64,000 nucleotides of DNA from Rickettsiales bacterium (lineage in GTDB: Bacteria > Pseudomonadota > Alphaproteobacteria > Rickettsiales > UBA1997), in the NCBI GenBank assembly GCA_017999675.1, contig JAGNLL010000001.1, positions 56,415 to 120,414 of the forward strand, read 5' to 3'. The position numbers and the translations under genes are program-made. Numbering within the stretch: the stretch's first letter is position 1; every line of letters begins with the position of its first letter. Under the pieces are notes generated by a model. It searched no databases. It was not told the origin of the DNA and saw only the letters and a program-made list of their open reading frames with translations. Of this stretch, positions 1 through 7,937 are shown in pieces.

Positions 1-959
1 CAACTTTAGGCTACATCTTGCTAATTGCTTTGCCTTTGCTTGGCGCTGTTGCTTACTTAACTTTAATGGAAAGAAAAGTAATCGGCGCAATGCAACTGCG
101 CAAAGGGCCAAACGTGGTTGGACCTTTTGGTTTGCTACAACCTTTGGCTGACGGTTTGAAGTTGATGTTAAAAGAAGTAATCATCCCCGACCAATCAAAC
201 AAAGCCTTGTTCTTACTCGCTCCAATCATCACTTTTACCCTAGCTTTAATTGGCTGGGCTGTTGTGCCATTTTCTGAAAAAATGGTTTTGGCTAACATTA
301 ATATTGGCGTCACTTACTTGCTTGCTACCTCGTCTCTTGGCGTTTACGGCATCATTATTGCTGGCTGGGCGAGTAATTCAAAATATGCGTTTTTGGGGGC
401 AATTCGCTCTTCGGCGCAGATGATTTCTTACGAAGTTTCAATTGGTCTAATCATTATTTCTGTGGTGCTTTCTTGCGGCTCGCTAAATCTTAGTGAAATT
501 GTTTTGGCACAAAAAAATCACTGGTTCGTTTTAGCGCATTTTCCAATGTTTATTTTGTTTTTTGTTTCTGCTTTGGCCGAAACAAACCGTCTGCCCTTTG
601 ACCTTCCCGAAGCCGAATCTGAGCTAGTTGCGGGATATAACGTTGAATATAGCTCAATGCCATTTTCAATGTTTTTTCTTGGCGAATATGCCAACATGAT
701 TTTGATCTCTGCACTTGCCTCAATCCTTTTCCTTGGCGGCTGGTTGCCACCTTTTGACAATGCATTTTTCAACGCAATTCCGGGTTTAGTTTGGCTTTTA
801 ATCAAAATTTTCTTCTTACTTTTCTGCTTCATTTGGGTGCGTGCCACTTTGCCGCGCTACCGCTACGACCAATTAATGAGATTGGGCTGGAAAGTTTTCT
901 TACCACTTTCTCTAGCTTGGGTCGTGGGCACCGCCGCTTTTGTCGTTTATTTGAAATAA
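1..959 (+). CDS. nuoH: NADH-quinone oxidoreductase subunit H (5' end outside window)
   Basis: Membrane subunit of complex I that forms part of the quinone-binding chamber where the membrane arm joins the hydrophilic arm. The reading frame is open from base 3 and continues upstream of the window, so the true start is missing; about 318 residues are visible. Family hallmarks are the [15 protein letters not shown] block near the visible N-terminus, the [20 protein letters not shown] loop facing the quinone site, and several membrane helices. The stop lies 3 bases before nuoI, so this is an operon with nuoI, nuoJ and nuoK. Identification is secure. Confidence 0.96.
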   Translation, partial: TLGYILLIALPLLGAVAYLTLMERKVIGAMQLRKGPNVVGPFGLLQPLADGLKLMLKEVIIPDQSNKALFLLAPIITFTLALIGWAVVPFSEKMVLANINIGVTYLLATSSLGVYGIIIAGWASNSKYAFLGAIRSSAQMISYEVSIGLIIISVVLSCGSLNLSEIVLAQKNHWFVLAHFPMFILFFVSALAETNRLPFDLPEAESELVAGYNVEYSSMPFSMFFLGEYANMILISALASILFLGGWLPPFDNAFFNAIPGLVWLLIKIFFLLFCFIWVRATLPRYRYDQLMRLGWKVFLPLSLAWVVGTAAFVVYLK

Positions 960-962
960 CTC

Positions 963-1448
963 ATGAAATTTTTTAAAATAGCTTACTCATTTTTACTTAG
1001 AGAAATCATCATCGGTCACGCCTTGACCCTGCGCTATTTCTTTAAGAAAAAAGTCACCCTTAACTACCCTTACGAAAAAGGCCCAGTTAGCCCAAGATTT
1101 CGCGGCGAACACGCTTTGCGTCGCTATCCAAACGGCGAAGAACGCTGCATCGCCTGCAAACTTTGTGAAGCAATTTGTCCAGCTCAAGCAATTACAATTG
1201 AAGCCGAAGAAAGAGTTGACGGATCACGCCGCACCACCAAATACGACATCGACATGATGAAATGTATTTACTGCGGACTGTGCCAAGAGGCCTGCCCAGT
1301 TGACGCAATTGTTGAAAGTTCAAATTTTGAATTCTCCACCGAAACTCGTGAAGAGCTTTACTACAATAAAGAAAAACTTTTGGCCAATGGCGAACGTTAC
1401 GAATATTCACTTCGCCAAAATATCGAATCTGACGCTAAACATCGCTAA
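963..1448 (+). CDS. nuoI: NADH-quinone oxidoreductase subunit I (two 4Fe-4S clusters)
   Basis: Ferredoxin-like subunit of complex I that carries clusters N6a and N6b and passes electrons towards the quinone site. Two complete CxxCxxCxxxC motifs are visible, Cys62/65/68/72 ([12 protein letters not shown]) and Cys101/104/107/111 ([12 protein letters not shown]). The 161-residue length is normal for alphaproteobacteria and mitochondria (TYKY). The gene sits 3 bases after nuoH and 2 bases before nuoJ, and is presumably co-transcribed with them. Confidence 0.97.
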   Translation: MKFFKIAYSFLLREIIIGHALTLRYFFKKKVTLNYPYEKGPVSPRFRGEHALRRYPNGEERCIACKLCEAICPAQAITIEAEERVDGSRRTTKYDIDMMKCIYCGLCQEACPVDAIVESSNFEFSTETREELYYNKEKLLANGERYEYSLRQNIESDAKHR

Positions 1449-1450
1449 TC

Positions 1451-2065
1451 ATGAATTTTACACTTGATCTATTTTATCTTTTTTCTTTTGTCTTAGTGGC
1501 TTCAGCCCTTGTGGTTGTTAGTGCGAAAAACGCCGTGCACTCGGTAATGTTTTTGGTTTTGTGTTTTCTAAACGCTGCCGGACTCTTTGTTTTGCTTGGT
1601 GCTGAATTTTTAGCCATGCTCTTAATCGTTGTCTATGTAGGGGCGATTGCGGTTTTGTTTTTGTTCGTTGTGATGATGCTCAATGTCGATTTCAAATCAG
1701 TTGAACACAAAATTAATCGTCACCTGCCAATTTTAATTATGGTTGGCGTGCTGATGCTGGTTGAAATTTTGCTAATCACCAAGTTTTCAACAATTAAATT
1801 TTACGACACCAAAACCCTATTTCCTACTCCCAACGACATCCACAACACTCAAGCAATTGGCAACCTGCTTTACACTGATTTCATCTTACCATTTCAACTA
1901 AGCGGCTGCGTACTTTTTGTAGCCATGATTGGCGCTATTGTTTTAACTCTAAAAGACGAAACTCGCTTCATCCGCAAACAAAAAATCTGCGACCAAGTTG
2001 CGCGCACTAAAGCAAATTCTTTGCAAATCGTTAAAGTAAAATCCGGCGAGGGGATTGATTTATAA
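1451..2065 (+). CDS. nuoJ: NADH-quinone oxidoreductase subunit J
   Basis: Membrane subunit of the complex I proton-pumping arm (ND6 family), 204 residues with five predicted hydrophobic helices. The conserved third helix ([20 protein letters not shown]) matches the ND6/NuoJ signature, including the glycine at the pi-bulge. A hydrophilic insertion of about 40 residues sits between helices 4 and 5 (around residues 115-140). Placed between nuoI and nuoK in the standard order. Confidence 0.95.
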   Translation: MNFTLDLFYLFSFVLVASALVVVSAKNAVHSVMFLVLCFLNAAGLFVLLGAEFLAMLLIVVYVGAIAVLFLFVVMMLNVDFKSVEHKINRHLPILIMVGVLMLVEILLITKFSTIKFYDTKTLFPTPNDIHNTQAIGNLLYTDFILPFQLSGCVLFVAMIGAIVLTLKDETRFIRKQKICDQVARTKANSLQIVKVKSGEGIDL

Positions 2066-2067
2066 TT

Positions 2068-2379
2068 ATGAACGGACTTGAACTGCACCACTTCATCACA
2101 CTTTCTGCCATCCTATTTTGCGTTGGCGTTAGTGGCATTTTTTTGAATCGCAAAAACGTGATTTCGCTTTTGATGTCGATCGAAATCATGTTGCTTTCAA
2201 TTAACATTAACTTCGTGGCTTTTTCGGCATTTTTGCACGATTTGGTTGGGCAAATTTTTGCCATTTTCGTGCTAACTGTTGCAGGTGCCGAAGCCGCTAT
2301 TGGCTTGGCCATTTTGGTTATTTACTTTAGCAATCGTAAGAACATTGAAATTGAAAATATTTCATCAATGAAGGGCTAA
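2068..2379 (+). CDS. nuoK: NADH-quinone oxidoreductase subunit K
   Basis: Small three-helix membrane subunit (ND4L family, 103 residues) of complex I. It carries the two conserved membrane glutamates, one in the [11 protein letters not shown] helix and one in the [12 protein letters not shown] helix, which take part in proton translocation. The stop codon overlaps the ATG of the next gene by one base (TAATG), so the downstream DUF4116 gene is translationally linked. In most bacteria nuoL would follow here; in this window nuoL lies about 35 kb away on the other strand. Confidence 0.96.
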   Translation: MNGLELHHFITLSAILFCVGVSGIFLNRKNVISLLMSIEIMLLSININFVAFSAFLHDLVGQIFAIFVLTVAGAEAAIGLAILVIYFSNRKNIEIENISSMKG

Positions 2380-3749
2380 TGCACATTTTTAAAAAATTTG
2401 TAATTGCCGCCCTACTCTTTCTCACACCACTCACCTCTTTTGCCTACGACCCCAACTGCGTCATTGACGACGAAATTAGCGACAAAATTTTAACCGAGGT
2501 TGAAAAGAAAAACCCCGAAGCAATCCAAGGACTGCGCAACTGCTTTAAGTTTAATCACAGCTTAATGCTAAAAGCCGCAGCAATTGACCCCACGCAATTT
2601 CAATTTGCCGCCGACATTTTGCAGGGTGACGAAAATTTTGTTTATCGCGTCACCAAAGTAAGCCCTGCCGCACTTCAATATGCCTCGTCAAAATTGCGCA
2701 GTAATGCTTCTTTTATGGAGCGCGCCACTTATTTGAGTCGCGAATCTTTGCGCTTTGCAACGCCGGTTTTAACCGACAACAAACTTTTCATGCGCCGCAT
2801 GATTGGCCTTGATTCTCTTAATTATAAATTTGCGTCAGAGCGCTTAAAAGAGCTGCCAGAGTTTGCCACGCTAGCTTTTAGCGACGATGGATTGCTTTTA
2901 GAATATGCGCCAAAAAGCATCAAAGAAGACAAAGATTTAGTTAGAGTTGCTTTTAAATCTAACAATTTAGCCATTCGTTTCGCTTCTGAAAAATTGCAGC
3001 AAGAAAAGGAATTTCAATTTGAGTCGGAAAAAATTTCTGACAGCGAGAAAGAAGCTTTAGAAAAATTTGTGCAGCAAAATTACGTGACTAAGGCCAAACA
3101 AAAAAATCTTCTTTTTGCCATCACCAACAAAGCCAAAAATTTTTCCAAACAAAAAATCATCGATCGTAATTACGTCACCAAATGGCAAGGCGAGCTGCGT
3201 TTGGTGGACGAATCAATTAACAAAGAGTTGCATTTGATCGCCGCCACTAGCCGCAATTATCCAATTTTGTGGAAAAAAGATTTTCGCAAATATCCCGACC
3301 TCATCAAAAAAATCGAAAATTTCTTAAGCGAACATAATGTTGACCAAAGCGCCATTGACAGCCTTTCAACCACTTTTCTTTGGAAAATAAAAAACGACCC
3401 AACAAGTTTTGCATTTAATTTATATTTGCTGCGTGACAGCAACGACACTGACTTTGGCCCAGAATTTTCCAACATCACCTCACTCACCGCGATAGTTCAG
3501 AAGCGCCAAAAAAAATGGGAAATGACTGTTGTTGAAGTGATTTTTGACAGCGAAATTAAAACCGAAGTTAGCTTTCCAAACGGTCACAAAAAATATGTTT
3601 TGTGGGACCTCTACAAAACAAATAAAAACGACAAAAAACCAAAAATAATTTTTAAAATTGAAGAGCGCTTCAAAGAGCATTTCGAAATTTTTGAAGAACA
3701 AAGCGGCGGCAAATACAAAATGTCGCACAGCTTTGAGCCGTCTATTTAA
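2379..3749 (+). CDS. secreted DUF4116-repeat-like protein at the end of the nuo operon
   Basis: 456 residues with a Sec signal peptide ([22 protein letters not shown], cleavage near residue 22). Residues about 60-220 hold roughly six degenerate 24-25 residue repeats of the type LxxASxxLRxxxxFxxxAxxxxPxAL, resembling the DUF4116 helical repeat found mainly in proteins of host-associated bacteria and protists. The C-terminal half is charged, Lys-rich and unrecognised. The start codon overlaps the nuoK stop, which implies co-translation with complex I genes, yet nothing in the protein looks like a respiratory subunit. It could be a periplasmic or secreted repeat protein that landed in the operon. 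Function unknown; assignment of the repeats is by eye. Confidence 0.75.
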   Translation: MHIFKKFVIAALLFLTPLTSFAYDPNCVIDDEISDKILTEVEKKNPEAIQGLRNCFKFNHSLMLKAAAIDPTQFQFAADILQGDENFVYRVTKVSPAALQYASSKLRSNASFMERATYLSRESLRFATPVLTDNKLFMRRMIGLDSLNYKFASERLKELPEFATLAFSDDGLLLEYAPKSIKEDKDLVRVAFKSNNLAIRFASEKLQQEKEFQFESEKISDSEKEALEKFVQQNYVTKAKQKNLLFAITNKAKNFSKQKIIDRNYVTKWQGELRLVDESINKELHLIAATSRNYPILWKKDFRKYPDLIKKIENFLSEHNVDQSAIDSLSTTFLWKIKNDPTSFAFNLYLLRDSNDTDFGPEFSNITSLTAIVQKRQKKWEMTVVEVIFDSEIKTEVSFPNGHKKYVLWDLYKTNKNDKKPKIIFKIEERFKEHFEIFEEQSGGKYKMSHSFEPSI

Positions 3750-3776
3750 AATCTTCACAAATCATCTAAATAAAGT

Positions 3777-3805
3777 TTGACAAAAGGTTAGTTTATTTAT
3801 CTTCT
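3777..3805 (+). promoter_or_regulatory. conserved upstream block of first LamG-prepilin gene (candidate promoter)
   Basis: TTGACA at 3777-3782 is followed by an AT-rich stretch. The block TTGACxAAAxxTTAGTTTA is nearly identical to one at 4906-4925 in front of the paralogous gene, and both lie about 75-90 bases before the start codon. The -35-like match is good, but no clean -10 at 17 bases is visible, so the exact promoter is unsure. Confidence 0.4.
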
Positions 3806-3857
3806 CACCGCACCTTATTTGAACAACCCACCTCAACCAATTTTTTTCTAAAAAAAT

Positions 3858-4763
3858 ATGAAAAACACTCGCCGCGCCAGCGCATTTTCTTTGATCGAAA
3901 TTTCGATCGTAATTCTAATCATCGGCATTTTGGTTGCGGGTGTCACCCAAAGTAGCAGATTACTCAGCACTGCAAAATTAAGCGGCGCTAGAAGCATGAC
4001 TCAAAGCGCACCAGTTGCTTCAATTAAAGACTTGGCTCTTTGGATTGAAGCAACTTCTGAAACAAGTTTTTCAAGCGCTGACTTGGATGATGCTACTGCG
4101 ATTACAACTTGGAACGATATCAATCCTCAAACCATTTCAAAAGTAGTTTTTTCAGGCGGCACAAGCCCAACCTACAATACCAATAGAATTAACGGCCTTC
4201 CAGCAGTCACTTTTAATGGCTCAAGCCAATTTTTAACATCAACCAACTTTTCTAATATTGGATCGAACGCTGCCACCGTATTTATTGTGGCCAGAACTCC
4301 ATCAACAATCGGAGTAACTCCAACTTCAATTTTCTCTAAACGCGTATCCGCTGGTAACACTGGGACAAATATTGAAATCAACCTTGGAACCACAGTAATT
4401 GGCACCAAAGGATGGCAGTTTTGCAATACTGTCGCAGTAGCGCATAATTGCTACAGCTCGGGACACACAATTGCCACAAACTCTAACTACGTAATGCAAA
4501 TGACCTACACCTCTGGATCAGCTACCGGAGCAGACTTCTTCCAAGATGGTCTTGGTGGAACACAAGGAGATACCACAACTGGCTCTTTAGCCTCTGTCGC
4601 AGACGCTGCATTTCTTGGAAAAAGCGGACTTACTGCAACACCAGCTTACTTTAGTGGACAACTTGGCGAGTTAATCATTTTTGACAGACTTCTTAAACTT
4701 GAAGAAAGAAGGGCAATTGAAGCTTACCTTGGCAAAAAATGGGGCATCGCAGTTGCTCAGTAA
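3858..4763 (+). CDS. prepilin-like protein with LamG-type C-terminal domain, copy 1
   Basis: 301 residues. Residues 1-32 form a class III (type IV pilin/pseudopilin) leader and hydrophobic helix: a basic leader, then FSLIEISIVILIIGILVAG with the Glu at mature position 5. The residue before the predicted cleavage site is Ala (SA|FSLIE), not the usual Gly. Residues about 50-295 have the pattern of a concanavalin/LamG-like jelly roll (LALWIEA, ITTWND, NGLPAVTFNGSSQFL, ATVFIVART, GQLGELIIFDRLLKLEE), a fold used for binding glycans or proteins. It is paralogous to the gene at 4998 and to the N-terminal half of the gene at 30317. Likely a pilus- or T2SS-associated surface lectin-like subunit processed by the peptidase encoded at 13342; the exact role is inferred. 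Confidence 0.85.
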   Translation: MKNTRRASAFSLIEISIVILIIGILVAGVTQSSRLLSTAKLSGARSMTQSAPVASIKDLALWIEATSETSFSSADLDDATAITTWNDINPQTISKVVFSGGTSPTYNTNRINGLPAVTFNGSSQFLTSTNFSNIGSNAATVFIVARTPSTIGVTPTSIFSKRVSAGNTGTNIEINLGTTVIGTKGWQFCNTVAVAHNCYSSGHTIATNSNYVMQMTYTSGSATGADFFQDGLGGTQGDTTTGSLASVADAAFLGKSGLTATPAYFSGQLGELIIFDRLLKLEERRAIEAYLGKKWGIAVAQ

Positions 4764-4790
4764 TTAGGGTTTTCAGTAATCTAAATTTAA

Positions 4791-4827
4791 AAAAGCTCGG
4801 ATGAAAATTTTCATCCGAGCTTTTTTG
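4791..4827 (+). terminator. Rho-independent terminator after LamG-prepilin 1
   Basis: Perfect 17-bp inverted repeat (4791-4807 with 4808-4824) centred on GGATGAAAATTTTCATCC and ending in a T run. The same hairpin core reappears after the paralogous gene at about 6010. Confidence 0.85.
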
Positions 4828-4905
4828 TTTTTGTGACCAAATTAAACCAACCGCATCCCTTCACTGCGAGCGAAAACACAATTCCTATTTTGAAACAATT
4901 TTCTG

Positions 4906-4928
4906 TTGACTAAAATTTAGTTTAATAT
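4906..4928 (+). promoter_or_regulatory. conserved upstream block of second LamG-prepilin gene (candidate promoter)
   Basis: TTGACT at 4906-4911, then AAAxxTTAGTTTAATATTT. It aligns with the block at 3777-3805 upstream of the sister gene, suggesting that the duplication carried its promoter and that both genes share regulation. The position of the -10 element is uncertain. Confidence 0.4.
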
Positions 4929-4997
4929 TTTCTGCACAGCCTCTGATTTTCAGAACTCACCAACCCACCTCTTCAGTTTTAACAATTACAAATAAAC

Positions 4998-5981
4998 ATG
5001 AAAACTACTCGCCGCGCCAGCGCATTTTCTTTGATCGAAATTTCGATCGTAATCTTAATCATCGGCATTTTGGTTGCCGGCGTCACGCAAAGCAGTAGAT
5101 TACTTAGCGCCGCAAAATTAAGCAGCGCCAGAAGCATGACTCAAAGCGCTCCAGTTTCTTCAATTAAAAACCTAGCCCTTTGGGTTGAAACCACTTCTGA
5201 AAGCAGCTTTCAAAGCGCTGATTTGGATGACGCAGCCCAAATTACCACTTGGAAAGACATCAACCCACAAACCGTATCAAAAGTTATTTTCACCTCAGGC
5301 GGCGCACCAAAATATAAAACAAACATGATCAACGGCCTTCCTGCGGTTTGTTTTAATAACGCTAATTGCGGAAGCGGCACAACGGATCATTTTACCACTA
5401 CTGGGTTTTCAAATTTAACAGCTGGAATCACTGTTTTTGTAGTTATTAGAAGCTCCGACTCCTTATCAGTAAACGAACCAATCGTTAGTAAGCGCGACAA
5501 CACCCTTGCTTACACCGCAGCAAACAGCGCTAACTTTCAGCTTAATCTTGCCACAGATGGATCTTGGCAGTTTTGCGATGGAAGAGCTCAATCAATAAAC
5601 AACGCTACTTGCGTCTTTGAAGATTCAGTAGCAGCGCCCGCCTTAGCTAAAAATAACTACGTTGCTTCAGTTGTTTACAATAACAACTCTGACCCAATCG
5701 TTAATTCTACCGCCGGCGGTATCACTTTCTTTCAAAATGGTGAAGTGGCTATCACCAATGGAACCGCCACAACAAAACCATCATCTCCCGGATCAACCAC
5801 AAGCCCATTACTAATTGGAAGAGTTAGTACTAACAATACCACCGTTATGGATAGATATTTCAAAGGCTATATCGGCGAAATCATCATCTTCGATCGCGCG
5901 CTTAAAAAAGAAGAAAGACAATCAATTGAAGATTATCTTGGAAAAAAATGGGGTATCAAAATGACCAAAGCTGCTCTTTAA
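4998..5981 (+). CDS. prepilin-like protein with LamG-type C-terminal domain, copy 2
   Basis: 327 residues; the first ~90 residues are nearly identical to the protein at 3858, including the Ala at -1 of the prepilin cleavage site and Glu5. After residue ~100 the two diverge, with extra loops in this copy (for example around residues 115-130 and 225-265, with added Cys residues), while keeping the LamG landmarks NGLPAVCF, ITVFVVIRSS and GYIGEIIIFDRALKKEE and the C-terminal YLGKKWGI. The pattern of a conserved export/assembly module and a variable outer domain suggests surface display with diversification. Tandem with copy 1, with its own upstream block and terminator. Confidence 0.85.
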   Translation: MKTTRRASAFSLIEISIVILIIGILVAGVTQSSRLLSAAKLSSARSMTQSAPVSSIKNLALWVETTSESSFQSADLDDAAQITTWKDINPQTVSKVIFTSGGAPKYKTNMINGLPAVCFNNANCGSGTTDHFTTTGFSNLTAGITVFVVIRSSDSLSVNEPIVSKRDNTLAYTAANSANFQLNLATDGSWQFCDGRAQSINNATCVFEDSVAAPALAKNNYVASVVYNNNSDPIVNSTAGGITFFQNGEVAITNGTATTKPSSPGSTTSPLLIGRVSTNNTTVMDRYFKGYIGEIIIFDRALKKEERQSIEDYLGKKWGIKMTKAAL

Positions 5982-6003
5982 CACAGCAGAAATTTAAGTT
6001 TTA

Positions 6004-6044
6004 AAAAAACCTCGGATGAAATTTTTCATCCGAGGTTTTTTTTG
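6004..6044 (+). terminator. Rho-independent terminator after LamG-prepilin 2
   Basis: Inverted repeat AACCTCGGATGAAA / TTTCATCCGAGGTT with a 2-base loop, A-rich on the left and followed by a long T run. The T/A tracts on both sides mean it can also serve radC, which converges from the other strand. Confidence 0.85.
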
Positions 6045-6046
6045 CT

Positions 6047-6727
6047 TCAAAGCAAGCCCTCTTCCTTAAAGCTTAAATAGCCTTTGGGCGAAATTATTAG
6101 GTGATCTAAAATTTTAATTTCTAAGCCCCTTAAAACCGCTGCAATTTCGTTTGTTGTTTGAATATCTGACGCTGAGGCCCGCAAATCGCCGCTTGGGTGA
6201 TTGTGAAATAAAATTACCGAAGAGGCCGCAAGCAAAAGTGCTTTTTTGGCAATGGCTTTTGAGCTTACAAACACATGGTCGTTTTCGCCAATTCCAACTA
6301 GCTCATCTTCAATTAGTTGGTGTTTTTTATCTAAAAATAAAACTCTAAAAACTTCGTAATTTAACTCTTTGAGTGACGCAAAAGCGTAATCAACAACCGA
6401 CTGCCAATTATTTAAAACCGTTTTTTCTTTAGCGTTATTTTTCAAAACACGCTGCATAATTTTGGCAATTATTTTAATTTGCACAATCGCCGCATCCCCT
6501 ACCCCCTCAATGCTTTTAAGCATTTCAACATCAGCATTTACCACAGCAGAAATATCGCCAAATTTGGCAATTAATTTTTTGGCAAGCGACTTGGTGTCTT
6601 GGCGTGGGCTAGCCGCAAAAAGCAAAATTTCTAGCAGCTCATATTCGTGCAATTCTTCGCCCAATGAACTTAAAAATTTTTTTCTAACGCGCGATCTGTG
6701 GCCTAAATAATCTGGGTTTGTTGTCAT
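6047..6727 (-). CDS. radC: RadC family JAB-domain protein
   Basis: 226 residues. N-terminal helix-hairpin-helix-like region (SIEGVGDAAIVQIKIIAKI, about residues 70-90), then a JAB1/MPN metalloprotease-like domain with the JAMM-type signature HNHPSGDLRASASD near residue 175. The RadC name is historical; a DNA repair role has been disputed and the biochemical activity is unproven. It lies 2 bases after the GDPD gene on the same strand, so the two are probably co-transcribed. Confidence 0.93.
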   Translation of the reverse strand: MTTNPDYLGHRSRVRKKFLSSLGEELHEYELLEILLFAASPRQDTKSLAKKLIAKFGDISAVVNADVEMLKSIEGVGDAAIVQIKIIAKIMQRVLKNNAKEKTVLNNWQSVVDYAFASLKELNYEVFRVLFLDKKHQLIEDELVGIGENDHVFVSSKAIAKKALLLAASSVILFHNHPSGDLRASASDIQTTNEIAAVLRGLEIKILDHLIISPKGYLSFKEEGLL

Positions 6728-6729
6728 TT

Positions 6730-7383
6730 TTATAAATTTTGTGGCAAAATTTTGTCGGTAGCAAAGTTTTTAACACCTAGAGCTTCAAGCTCTCCTATTC
6801 TTTGTAAATCATTTACCGTCCAAGCGAAAATTTCAGTTTTTGGAAAAATTTTTACAAAAGTTTTGTCGAGCAATTGGTGAAAAATTGACAAGAATTTTAC
6901 TTCATTTTTCTCCAAAAAATCTCGCAAAAGTTTTATTTGCTCAAAGTTTTTTAACTCTTCGCAAACCGCAACTAATTGCACTTTTTTGCCAAAAGTTTTT
7001 CTAATTATTTTAAAAATTTTTGCCGCCAATTTGTAGTCAGTAATAAATGGCGCGATATAGATTTTATCTGGCAAGATCGCCGCTTTTTCAATTTGTTCTT
7101 TAGCAATTTTTAAAGCGGTGGCTGCGTTTTTTTCGTTCAAATTTTTAAAATCTAGCCAGTAGTAAAAATCATTTTTAAAAGTGAGATATTCACAAAAACG
7201 CGGCAAATTTTTTAGCTCTGATTTTTTTGGTAAATCATGCTTTAAAACCAACTCACCTGCAACAAACCAAATATCAAATTCAATCGCCTCAAAACCTTTT
7301 TTGTGGGCCTGATTAAGGCTTGCAATTGTGTTCTGCGAAACCTTGTCTTTAGCAAACCCACGATGGGCGAATAAACGAACCAT
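6730..7383 (-). CDS. glycerophosphodiester phosphodiesterase family protein
   Basis: 217 residues of a GDPD (UgpQ-like) TIM barrel, which hydrolyses glycerophosphodiesters to glycerol-3-phosphate and an alcohol. Visible signatures are the N-terminal HRG motif (LFAHRGFAKD), the metal-binding ExD (AIEFDIWF), the general-acid His (LKHDLP) and the C-terminal FAWTVND strand. No signal peptide, so cytoplasmic. It is diverged in the middle relative to E. coli UgpQ. Start ATG at 7383 is only 3 bases from the divergent cutA start, so the two genes share a very compact intergenic region. Confidence 0.88.
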   Translation of the reverse strand: MVRLFAHRGFAKDKVSQNTIASLNQAHKKGFEAIEFDIWFVAGELVLKHDLPKKSELKNLPRFCEYLTFKNDFYYWLDFKNLNEKNAATALKIAKEQIEKAAILPDKIYIAPFITDYKLAAKIFKIIRKTFGKKVQLVAVCEELKNFEQIKLLRDFLEKNEVKFLSIFHQLLDKTFVKIFPKTEIFAWTVNDLQRIGELEALGVKNFATDKILPQNL

Positions 7384-7386
7384 TTT

Positions 7387-7713
7387 ATGAAAGAAAAATT
7401 TATTATTATCGAAACAACTTATCCAAATTTAGCCTCAGCCAAAAAGCTAGGAGAAACTCTTTTGAATAAAAAACTCGCCGCCTGTGTGCAATTTTTAAAG
7501 GTTGAAAGCAGCTATTTTTGGCAAGAAAAAATCGAAAATAGTCGCGAGATTTTAGTGCGAATTAAGAGCAAAAATTCGCTCTTTTTTGAGATTGAAAAAA
7601 TCATTAAGAATTGCCACGACTACGAAATTCCGCAAATCTTATCAACCCAGATAAATCAAGGCTCAAAGGCATATTTAAACTGGATTGATTCAAACCTAAA
7701 AAATGGCAAATAA
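7387..7713 (+). CDS. cutA: divalent-cation tolerance protein CutA
   Basis: 108 residues, the normal size for CutA1, a trimeric ferredoxin-like-fold protein linked to copper tolerance. Signatures are IIETTYPNLASAKKLGETLLNKKLAACVQ at the N-terminus (residues 6-35, quoted in part: KLAACVQF) and the SSYFWQEKI strand, followed by KNCHDYEIPQI near the C-terminus. Starts 3 bases from the divergent GDPD gene. Confidence 0.92.
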   Translation: MKEKFIIIETTYPNLASAKKLGETLLNKKLAACVQFLKVESSYFWQEKIENSREILVRIKSKNSLFFEIEKIIKNCHDYEIPQILSTQINQGSKAYLNWIDSNLKNGK

Positions 7714-7818
7714 AACTGGCATAATAAGTTTCGCCAACTTCTAATGCGCTCCCAAGTTTTTTAAACTTTTTTGCACACCACAAAAACCACTGACTTAAAA
7801 GATTTTTCGACACTTCCC

Positions 7819-7908
7819 GAAACAGATATTTTCTAAAAATTCACAAAAATGTTAAACCCAAAACCACACTCACAAACATTTTACCACCCCTTAGAAAATA
7901 ACTGTTTC
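7819..7908 (+). promoter_or_regulatory. long two-tier hairpin in the leader of the RNase E/G gene
   Basis: Bases 7819-7836 and 7891-7908 are complementary at 17 of 18 positions, and inside this loop 7846-7853 (AAAATGTT) pairs with 7875-7882 (AACATTTT). The structure ends about 30 bases before the rne start codon. RNase E is known to autoregulate through its 5' UTR in enterobacteria; a comparable feedback element here is inferred. Confidence 0.5.
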
Positions 7909-7937
7909 TTAAAATAATAATTTTTGAGAGACCAATA

